From: Bacteroidota bacterium
GTDB lineage: Bacteria; Bacteroidota; Bacteroidia; M30B66
Reading direction: 5' to 3'
Assembly: GCA_020438185.1 (NCBI GenBank)
Contig: JAGQVC010000017.1
Span: 1 to 12,831, forward strand
Length of the DNA stretch: 12,831 nucleotides
Under the pieces are notes generated by a model. It saw only the letters and a list, made by a program, of their open reading frames with translations. It did no database searches and had not been told where the DNA came from. Shown in pieces: positions 7,432 through 12,831 of this stretch. A program made the position numbers and the translations under genes. How positions within the stretch are numbered: position 1 is the stretch's first letter; every line of letters begins with the position of its first letter.

Positions 7432-7890
7432 TTATTTGGTAAATATCATACGAGTGATGAATATTCCTTTGCCGTCATCGCCTCCGGCGTCACTTTCAAC
7501 GCCACTGTTCACAAAGGCTAATTTCCAGCCTTCCTTTGACAGTTCATTAATTTTGGAAGTTATGATTGCATCATTGGAAGCGATATTTTGAAAATTGATT
7601 CCGACACCACTGTAAAAGTTCAACAATTTAGTTTCCGAAAATGCATCCACTTTTGCATCTCCGCGATCAATCTTCCCTTGTTTCGAATCCTTTCCATCGG
7701 TTCTTTCAGTCGTAAATTCTGCAGCATTTACCTGTGTTTGTGTTTCAATTAATCGAGAGCGCCCCAATCCCATCGGAACTATAGACTCAACGATTGTAAT
7801 AACCTTGTATTCGGTTGATTGAGCCTGAATTTGAATTTCAGGCAATAGTATTGTTAGGCATATCACAGCCACTAAAAACTGTTTTTTCAT
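7432..7890 (-). CDS. Small secreted DUF4177-like protein
   Basis: A 152-residue protein with a Sec signal peptide (residues 1-23, cleavage near QAQ-S). The mature part starts with STEYKVITIVES and ends with INELSKEGWKLAFVNSG...GIFITRMIF. The combination EYKV near the start and a later lNELgkEGWeL helix-turn is the pattern of DUF4177-type small proteins, although the insert between them (about residues 45-105, rich in Lys/Asp) is longer than usual. Function is unknown; an envelope location is inferred from the signal peptide. It is the last gene before a strong terminator and lies 44 bp after the HTTM gene, with no good promoter in that gap, so it is probably made from the same transcript. Leader A/T-rich, no Shine-Dalgarno site. 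Confidence 0.75.
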   Translation of the reverse strand: MKKQFLVAVICLTILLPEIQIQAQSTEYKVITIVESIVPMGLGRSRLIETQTQVNAAEFTTERTDGKDSKQGKIDRGDAKVDAFSETKLLNFYSGVGINFQNIASNDAIITSKINELSKEGWKLAFVNSGVESDAGGDDGKGIFITRMIFTK

Positions 7891-7934
7891 AAAAATAAGA
7901 TTTAGTGGTCCGGATTGTAAATATTATGCCAGCA

Positions 7935-9341
7935 TCACTCTGGTGCAGGAAGCACCCATTCCGGGTCAACGAAAGGCGAATAACTCACTCTGGATAAATC
8001 GGTGGTGGAATCCACAAGCAGAGCGGGTTCCCTGCCGTTCAGGCTCACAAGAATGTCAGCAGTAATTATCATATCCTTCCCGGTTTCCTTTCTCATTCTT
8101 TCGTCCAGATACATGGCAAACTTATACACCATATCGGCATGCTGCCCCAGGCAATTTATCTGCATCGTGTTAATTATCCTTCCGATATTAATTTTTTGTC
8201 GTGGCGAATCCCGGGATTCCTGAAAGTAATAAGCAACCTGTACTTGCTTGTTGTTCAGCTTCATGCGCCATGCAAAGAAATCGCCTTGTCCGGTCCAGCT
8301 CGCCCGATTGCTAATTACGTTTGGTCTGGCTGGTAGCAGCAACTGCAGGGCAACAAAGGAATAAACAACAATCCTGATCAATTTCGCATTGTGAGGCACA
8401 GGCAAATCCGGCGATTTATCGTTGGTTTTATAGACCGGCTCAACGCCGGGAATAAATCTCGCCAGTAATTTCCTGAAACCAACTTGTGGGGCAAACAAAA
8501 TGTTGGCTCCCATCATCATAATGGGAAAAACACCAATATTACCACCTTCTCCAATGTTAAAAATGAAAATGTTAGTAATGTGAAAAATTAACGTAAGTGC
8601 CAGGGCATAAGGAAACGTGCGCCGCAGCAGAAGTAAAAACGGAATCAATAAATCGAAGAACAATCCACCGTAGGTGATATAATATACAGCAAACTCTGAT
8701 TTTAAAAGACCGGGAAATGGTGAAGCATCACTATTCATTTCCAGTAAAGTTCTGGTTGGCTGTTGAAGTAAAAACCAGTCGTGATTTAGTTTAACCAGCC
8801 CTCCAAAAAAATACACGATGCATATCATAAATACGAACAGATCGTGTTGCCATTTGAATACAAACCGATTGTTTTTAGTGCTTCCTTTTTGTGAAAAAAG
8901 AATATAAAATGCTGTTAATACAAGTATGAGATAAAAGTGGTTGTTATAATAACTTTCTTCCAGAAGAAAGAGATATCCAAACGAGATAAAGTAAATAGTT
9001 GCCCCTGTCCTGAGTGTTTTTCTGAACAGCATCAGCATGGGGCCGATTAGTGTGAGAAACAACGCGAATTTCAATCCTGCCGCAGGCAGAGGCTTGATAA
9101 ATGGGAAGAAATGGAAATGAAATGTAAATGCAGGAGCCAGTATACCCTTTTCGATAAATCCAAACTTAATATATGATGAGAACTGCAGCATCAGAGCTAA
9201 TGCGAATACAATTCTGAAAGCATCGAAACGGAGTGGGTCAACCCGATCGAAGAAATGTTGGTTGTATGATTTGAGTTTAGACAGCACGGAATTTATTTTT
9301 AGCTGAATGCGCACAAAACACCGCCCATTAGTGCAGTACAA
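7935..9341 (-). CDS. HTTM / vitamin K-dependent gamma-carboxylase-like membrane protein
   Basis: A 468-residue protein with about eight or nine hydrophobic segments between residues 38 and 345, then a soluble C-terminal region. It fits the HTTM family, the membrane domain shared with vitamin K-dependent gamma-carboxylase: DPLRFDAFRI at the first helix (35-44), YYNNHFYL (131-138), GGLVKLNHDWF (180-190) and LIFHITN (251-257). The lysine of KLNxDW (Lys184) corresponds by motif to the lysine proposed as catalytic base in the animal carboxylase. For bacterial homologues a role other than protein carboxylation has been reported in Leptospira; the reaction here is unknown. The ATG at 9341 overlaps the DUF1761 gene by 43 bp. 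A GTG at 9314 would overlap by 16 bp, so the exact start is uncertain, but translational coupling is likely either way. It sits between DUF1761 and a secreted DUF4177-like gene in one probable operon. Confidence 0.85.
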   Translation of the reverse strand: MYCTNGRCFVRIQLKINSVLSKLKSYNQHFFDRVDPLRFDAFRIVFALALMLQFSSYIKFGFIEKGILAPAFTFHFHFFPFIKPLPAAGLKFALFLTLIGPMLMLFRKTLRTGATIYFISFGYLFLLEESYYNNHFYLILVLTAFYILFSQKGSTKNNRFVFKWQHDLFVFMICIVYFFGGLVKLNHDWFLLQQPTRTLLEMNSDASPFPGLLKSEFAVYYITYGGLFFDLLIPFLLLLRRTFPYALALTLIFHITNIFIFNIGEGGNIGVFPIMMMGANILFAPQVGFRKLLARFIPGVEPVYKTNDKSPDLPVPHNAKLIRIVVYSFVALQLLLPARPNVISNRASWTGQGDFFAWRMKLNNKQVQVAYYFQESRDSPRQKINIGRIINTMQINCLGQHADMVYKFAMYLDERMRKETGKDMIITADILVSLNGREPALLVDSTTDLSRVSYSPFVDPEWVLPAPE

Positions 9342-9796
9342 ATAGTCCAGTAAAGTCCGTGAATTAGAATGTATTTGAAAGATTTTCTTTCGAACAGGGC
9401 TAAAACACCGATCAGTGGCATTGCTGTAAGCATGCCGACAAGGGTCCCGTGAAATGCACCATGCTTAAAGGTTCTGAAATTTTGCCCGTATGAATTCATT
9501 GCGGAATCAAGCCATTGAGACGCAGGTGAACCGGGTTGCATATCATCTGCTGCAACTATTGAAAATAAATGCCACTGATGAATAACCATAAATTGGAGAG
9601 AAAAAGCAATTAGAAAACTGAAAAAGAAAGACACGCCAAAGATCACCGCCATGTTACCAGTCTTTACCATTTCTGGCGTAACACCAGAATGTTTCATCCA
9701 CATTTTTCCAAGCACAGCAGGATTGTACCAGATTGCTCCAATTATCATTGGAATAACTGCGGCTAGTAAAACAACCGGAAAATTGACATGCATCAT
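9299..9796 (-). CDS. DUF1761 domain membrane protein
   Basis: A 165-residue inner-membrane protein with four hydrophobic segments (about 6-24, 50-72, 117-135 and 143-163). It shows the DUF1761 pattern: GAIWYNPAVLGKMWMK near the N-terminus (20-35), KHGAFHGTLVG (111-121) and ALFERKSFKYILIHGLYW (133-150). The family has no established function. Two ATG codons are adjacent (9794-9796 and 9791-9793); either could be used. A TAAATTTG octamer ends 7 bp before the first, so the message may be leaderless. The 3' end overlaps the start of the HTTM gene, which ties the two products together and suggests they work in the same membrane process. Confidence 0.88.
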   Translation of the reverse strand: MMHVNFPVVLLAAVIPMIIGAIWYNPAVLGKMWMKHSGVTPEMVKTGNMAVIFGVSFFFSFLIAFSLQFMVIHQWHLFSIVAADDMQPGSPASQWLDSAMNSYGQNFRTFKHGAFHGTLVGMLTAMPLIGVLALFERKSFKYILIHGLYWTICTALMGGVLCAFS

Positions 9797-9803
9797 AGAT
9801 TGA

Positions 9804-9829
9804 CAAATTTAGCAGGCCAAAGTAAACAA
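9804..9829 (-). promoter_or_regulatory. Candidate promoter for the DUF1761-HTTM operon
   Basis: TAAATTTG (9804-9811, minus strand) matches TAnnTTTG exactly. TTG at 9827-9829 stands 15 bp upstream, closer than the usual 19 or so. It sits in the 40-bp gap after the acetyltransferase gene, 7 bp before the DUF1761 ATG. Confidence 0.45.
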
Positions 9830-9836
9830 AATTGCC

Positions 9837-10379
9837 TTACTGCAGAGAGATGCTAACCTCTTCGGAAGCGAAGAATTCATTACGAAATATTCTATAAAAA
9901 TGGTCCTGACTATCGGACTTCCAATGATTCATTCCAACTTTTTGCATTACCCTGATCGAAGCGGTGTTTTGCTGATTCGCTCTGGCATATATCCAGGGCA
10001 GATGGTAAATTTCAAAGGCCACTTTTAGTGAGGCAATTGCCGACTCAGTTCCAAATCCCTGGTTCCAAAACTCCTGATGCAAACGGTAGCCAAGGTCTAT
10101 CATCCCATCATCCTGTTTGCGTATTCCCGACCATCCTAAAACCTTGTTGTCATTTTTTGATATGCAAGTCCATCTGCCAAAACCACAGGATTCGTATGTG
10201 TAAGCAGGGTATTTGCTGAGAAAGTCAAAGCTTGCATTTTCTGATTCAAAGCGTTTATCGCCTGTATATTTCATTACTTCCTCATCTTCATTGAGCTGAA
10301 AAAACGATAAAGCGTCATCTGTATTCATTTCCCGCATAAACATGCGGGGAGTTTCAATAATTCTGATGCGTTTAATCAA
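9837..10379 (-). CDS. GNAT family N-acetyltransferase (RimJ/RimL-like)
   Basis: A 180-residue cytosolic acetyltransferase. It opens with IIETPRMFMREMNTDDA (7-23), the usual start of RimJ/RimL-type GNATs. It has the acetyl-CoA loop NQGFGTE (106-112), preceded by LGYRLHQEFW (96-105), and the ARANQQNTASIRVMQKVGM segment (132-150) with the conserved Asn and the KxGM end. The acceptor (protein N-terminus, amino sugar or other amine) is not predictable. The start codon is TTG at 10377-10379, which shares 4 bp (TTGA) with the stop of the serine hydrolase gene. The first ATG is codon 13 and would remove the first beta strand, so TTG is preferred. Translation therefore probably depends on ribosomes finishing the hydrolase frame. 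No intrinsic terminator follows; the DUF1761 promoter begins within the next 40 bp. Confidence 0.87.
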   Translation of the reverse strand: MIKRIRIIETPRMFMREMNTDDALSFFQLNEDEEVMKYTGDKRFESENASFDFLSKYPAYTYESCGFGRWTCISKNDNKVLGWSGIRKQDDGMIDLGYRLHQEFWNQGFGTESAIASLKVAFEIYHLPWIYARANQQNTASIRVMQKVGMNHWKSDSQDHFYRIFRNEFFASEEVSISLQ

Positions 10380-11680
10380 TTATGGGAGAGCTTAAAATGT
10401 GTTACAGAACCATTTTCTGATTTGAACTGAACGATATAGGTTCCTGCTGGTGCTGTTAAGTGAAAATCTGTACCTGGCTGAGACTTTTGTAATACTATTC
10501 TTCCTTGTAAATCAAATACTTTCATGGATTGCATCATAACCGAACCATTGATTCTATAATTACCGTATCCCGGGTTTGGATAAATAGAAATAGCCTCCTG
10601 TTTTGATTCTTCACTTAAAGAAGTGATGCCGCAATCAAGACTTAGAACTTTTTTCCAAAGCATGTTAGGCAAAATGGTGGGAACAAGACTTGAAACTCCA
10701 TCAGGTGCTTCTCCCATTCTAACAATAACGTAACCTGTTGAAGGGGATATCATAACACACTGGACATCCCTGCCAATTGCAGAATAAACATCAGCCGGAG
10801 AATCCGGCATAAGCATGCCCGGAAAAATTGTCTGCAAGCCTGGAAGCATAAAAGATTCCTGTCCATTTAACCACCACAGATAGCCATAGGATTTGTTTAA
10901 GTCCTGCGAAGGATTAACCATATTTTGAAAATAGTCCTGATCTTCCAAAATTGCATTTTGGTTCCAAATCGCATTGTTCTGACAAAGCAATCCAAACCGA
11001 GCCATGGAGCGGGCTGTACTGAAAAATACATGATTAAAATCCAGATACAGATAAACTCCGAAGATACCGGTTGTGAGGCTTAGGTTGGTGAACAGAAAGT
11101 TATTCATTGTAACCCCCGTAGCATTTTCAATCACAGGATCTATCAATGTGTACGGTGCATTGTGGTATGCCCAGCGCGTGCCGGGGTCAGCCAGATATTG
11201 CAGACAGGTATCAATTGTACAATCCACGTCTCCATATCCGTCATCAAGACCTGTTGTCATGGTAAGCTGATTCAGGATTGTGATCTTTTCTTCCTGTTCC
11301 GATGTCAATGATGTCCAGCCTGGTCCCAGGTAGCTTGAAGTTGTGTCATTGATGTTGAGGTAGCCTTGTTCCTGAGCTAAGCCTGTTAGAAATGCCGTTA
11401 AGGATTTTCCGGCTGATGCCCAGTACCAGATACTGTCTGCTGTAAAAGTGTCAAAGTAATGCTCAAGGGCAATCTTGCCATCTTTTAGAACTATAAGTGC
11501 CTTGGAATTATTCAAATCAGCGTAGTCAATAAGTGCCTGCACAGAATCGGGGCACCAGCCAAGGTCATTTTGAGAAATAGTTTCCCAGGTGCTGCCTGAA
11601 AGCGGCGGATAATAAAGTGATTGTGCATTCCCACAAACAGATATGAAAAACAAAATCAGAAAAGAGTATAAATGTTTCAT
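10376..11680 (-). CDS. Secreted serine hydrolase (beta-lactamase fold) with T9SS type A sorting domain
   Basis: A 434-residue exported enzyme. Residues 1-19 are a signal peptide (GNA-Q20). Residues 35-345 form a PF00144-type domain related to class C beta-lactamases, esterases and 6-aminohexanoate-oligomer hydrolases. The first motif SAGK (Ser89, Lys92) sits in WYWASAGKSLTAFLTGLAQ, and the second motif is Tyr172-His-Asn174 in WAYHNAPYTL. The third motif, HxG or KTG in penicillin-recognising enzymes, appears to be AIG (301-303) in YSAIGRDVQ, which argues for an esterase or amidase rather than a beta-lactamase. From ISIYPNPGYG (about 365) the last 70 residues are a type A sorting domain (MKVFDLQGRIVLQ, PAGTYIVQF), so the enzyme should be delivered to the cell surface or medium by T9SS. 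Several cysteines (for example C154, C159) may form disulfides. It is 22 bp after the STM3941-like gene and overlaps the GNAT gene by 4 bp, in one operon. The substrate is unknown. Confidence 0.92.
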   Translation of the reverse strand: MKHLYSFLILFFISVCGNAQSLYYPPLSGSTWETISQNDLGWCPDSVQALIDYADLNNSKALIVLKDGKIALEHYFDTFTADSIWYWASAGKSLTAFLTGLAQEQGYLNINDTTSSYLGPGWTSLTSEQEEKITILNQLTMTTGLDDGYGDVDCTIDTCLQYLADPGTRWAYHNAPYTLIDPVIENATGVTMNNFLFTNLSLTTGIFGVYLYLDFNHVFFSTARSMARFGLLCQNNAIWNQNAILEDQDYFQNMVNPSQDLNKSYGYLWWLNGQESFMLPGLQTIFPGMLMPDSPADVYSAIGRDVQCVMISPSTGYVIVRMGEAPDGVSSLVPTILPNMLWKKVLSLDCGITSLSEESKQEAISIYPNPGYGNYRINGSVMMQSMKVFDLQGRIVLQKSQPGTDFHLTAPAGTYIVQFKSENGSVTHFKLSHN

Positions 11681-11702
11681 TGTATCCGGACAGCGCCTTT
11701 GT

Positions 11703-12263
11703 TTATTGGTTTAAGCGAGTTTCAGAAACGGAATAATTTTCTCCGAATTTGTAAACATTCCAGTAATGCACGAATCCAAGTTGCAATTCCTCAAACGGAA
11801 TGTGTAGCCTTTTGGCGGATAATATTACGGGTGTTCCATAATTTTTAAGCCGGGCGCGCATTACAGTGGAAGCCCAGCCTCTGTATGGGCGAATATAAGA
11901 TGCTGCTTTTTGTAATGAAACTGCCAGAATTTGTTCGTTTTTAGTATTGATAAAGGCGAGATCCTGAACATCGTCCCATTTTACATGAAGTAAAGTATAG
12001 GTTCCTATTTTGCAATCGAAGCCATCCTTGTGATATTTCAGCTCAGGAAGCGGGGTTACAAGCCTGAGAATCGAAATATAAAGTAATCCTGCTGAAAGCA
12101 GCAAGAGCACAGAGCATACTGCAATAACCAGTGCCGACGGTATATTCGTGAACATTGCAGGCCTGAGTAATATACTACCCGACAAAAGGAGAAGAATCAC
12201 GGACAGAATAGCCTGAAAAGTATGTCCAATTCTGTTTGATTTATATTCTGATGGGTAATCCAT
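11703..12263 (-). CDS. STM3941-like membrane protein (PH-like domain after two helices)
   Basis: A 186-residue protein with a short cytosolic N-terminus and two hydrophobic segments (about 17-34 and 42-69). A soluble domain follows with LKYHKDGFDC..GTYTLLHVKWDDVQDLAFINTKNEQILAV, the strand pattern of bacterial PH-like domains. The C-terminal segment YGTPVILSAKRLHIPFEELQ (142-161) is typical of the STM3941-type family. Its function is not established; such proteins are usually annotated as hypothetical membrane proteins. The ATG at 12263 follows a TATTTTTG octamer by 11 bp, giving a very short leader. It is the first gene of the unit leading to the secreted hydrolase (22 bp downstream) and the GNAT. 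No residue suggests enzymatic activity. Confidence 0.78.
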   Translation of the reverse strand: MDYPSEYKSNRIGHTFQAILSVILLLLSGSILLRPAMFTNIPSALVIAVCSVLLLLSAGLLYISILRLVTPLPELKYHKDGFDCKIGTYTLLHVKWDDVQDLAFINTKNEQILAVSLQKAASYIRPYRGWASTVMRARLKNYGTPVILSAKRLHIPFEELQLGFVHYWNVYKFGENYSVSETRLNQ

Positions 12264-12274
12264 ACCGATTAACG

Positions 12275-12304
12275 CAAAAATACAGAATATGCAGGAGGAG
12301 TGAA
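12275..12304 (-). promoter_or_regulatory. Candidate promoter for the STM3941-hydrolase-GNAT operon
   Basis: TATTTTTG (12275-12282, minus strand) matches TAnnTTTG exactly. A TTC triplet (12302-12304) is 19 bp upstream, the same arrangement as before the gene at 2773. Only 11 bp lie between the octamer and the ATG at 12263. Confidence 0.5.
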
Positions 12305-12379
12305 TCCAGCATGATAATAATACCAGATAAAATAACGGGTAGAAATGAACATTGTTGGCTGCAATAATTGAAATGCTAT

Positions 12380-12407
12380 AAAAAAGGCTTCCCGAAAGAA
12401 GCCTTTT
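12380..12407 (-). terminator. Intrinsic terminator of the right-edge T9SS cargo gene
   Basis: A perfect 10-bp stem (12382-12391 with 12398-12407, core AAGGCTTC/GAAGCCTT) with a 6-nt loop, followed on the minus strand by a run of six T (12380-12385). It lies 17 bp after the stop codon of the partial gene that begins beyond the window. It also insulates the operon starting at 12263. Confidence 0.92.
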
Positions 12408-12424
12408 GATAAATTCGGAATGAA

Positions 12425-12831
12425 TTATTGATGACTCACCTTGAAAATACTCGAGTATCCGGAATCACCAGTAAATCTAACCAGGTAAATACCCTGGTTC
12501 GTTAGTCCGGATTCAATCGTAAACAATCCCTGAGAAGGGTTAAAGGAACCATTTGAAATTATTCTTCCACTCATATCGTAAACTGAGTAATGAAGAATAT
12601 CGTCAAATCGTCCGCTTAGTGCACCATGCAGATTACCTGTTTCACTATTCAGGTTAAGCCAGTGAATATTTCCGGCAACCGAACTGTTGAAATTCACAGC
12701 TACCGTTTGCGAATAGGAGAAATCGCCATTGAAGTCTGTTTGCTTTAATCTATAGTAAGAAATGCCATTCAGAGGCGTTTTGTCAACTTCTGTGTAATTG
12801 CGCAGAACTGTACTATTACAGGCCCCTGGTT
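12425..12831 (-). CDS. T9SS type A cargo protein, 3' part only (5' end outside the window)
   Basis: The open frame runs without a stop from the TAA at 12425 to the window edge, giving at least 134 residues; the true start is beyond position 12831. The visible N-terminal part reads EVDKTPLNGISYYRLKQTDF followed by NGDFSYSQTVAV. This is the end of the fibronectin-like beta domain that very often precedes type A sorting domains in Bacteroidota. After a linker, the last 75 residues or so are the sorting domain itself: LHYSVYDMSGRIISNG, then LTNQGIYLVRF and the basic-hydrophobic end IFKVSHQ. The internal GTG at 12697 is not the real start, because the protein motif continues upstream of it. The catalytic or binding part of the protein lies outside the window, so its function cannot be given. 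Confidence 0.88.
   Translation of the reverse strand, partial: PGACNSTVLRNYTEVDKTPLNGISYYRLKQTDFNGDFSYSQTVAVNFNSSVAGNIHWLNLNSETGNLHGALSGRFDDILHYSVYDMSGRIISNGSFNPSQGLFTIESGLTNQGIYLVRFTGDSGYSSIFKVSHQ

Noticed and set aside
7926..7946. Short inverted repeat (CCAG/CTGG) at the end of the HTTM gene
   Set aside because: Only four perfect pairs and no T run; not a credible terminator or operator.
8002..8336. Plus-strand open frames inside the HTTM gene
   Set aside because: Antisense shadows of a long, motif-bearing membrane protein gene.
1..12831. Defence island, CRISPR, prophage, transposon or biosynthetic cluster
   Set aside because: No integrase, transposase, Cas, nuclease, toxin-antitoxin or synthase gene and no array-like repeats were seen; gene content fits ordinary Bacteroidota chromosome.

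Overview
The window looks like an ordinary chromosomal stretch from a member of the Bacteroidota. Four secreted proteins end in type IX secretion (T9SS) sorting domains: three of type A and one of type B (CHU_C, gliding-motility-associated). Several genes are preceded by octamers of the Bacteroidota -7 type (TAnnTTTG), leaders are A/T-rich, and Shine-Dalgarno sites are nearly absent. The order or family cannot be resolved from this sequence. No rRNA, tRNA, CRISPR array, insertion sequence or phage gene was seen.

Layout, left to right. Positions 53-2519 hold three minus-strand genes for envelope or secreted proteins: a type B T9SS cargo, a small putative lipoprotein, and a type A T9SS cargo. 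The type A cargo gene has its own promoter and a strong intrinsic terminator. Two plus-strand genes follow at 2773-5125: a helical Bacteroidota protein of unknown role and an exported dienelactone-hydrolase-like enzyme. The second ends tail to tail, 7 bp away, against a minus-strand gene for an atypical SDR-type oxidoreductase. Upstream of that is a fatty-acid desaturase with three intact histidine boxes (6186-7265).

From 7374 rightwards everything is on the minus strand and falls into two likely transcription units. The distal one (9796 to 7432) encodes a DUF1761 membrane protein, an HTTM/vitamin-K-carboxylase-like multi-pass membrane protein whose reading frame overlaps it, and a small secreted DUF4177-like protein, and it ends at a 12-bp hairpin terminator. 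The proximal one (12263 to 9837) encodes a two-helix STM3941-like membrane protein, a T9SS-secreted serine hydrolase of the beta-lactamase fold, and a GNAT acetyltransferase that starts at TTG overlapping the hydrolase stop codon. At the right edge is the 3' part of a further type A T9SS cargo gene, with its own terminator.

The common theme is secretion, envelope and lipid functions. No clearly new multi-gene system can be demonstrated. The best leads are the DUF1761/HTTM/DUF4177-like operon, the hydrolase-GNAT coupling, and a run of promoters placed so close to start codons that several mRNAs may be leaderless or nearly so.
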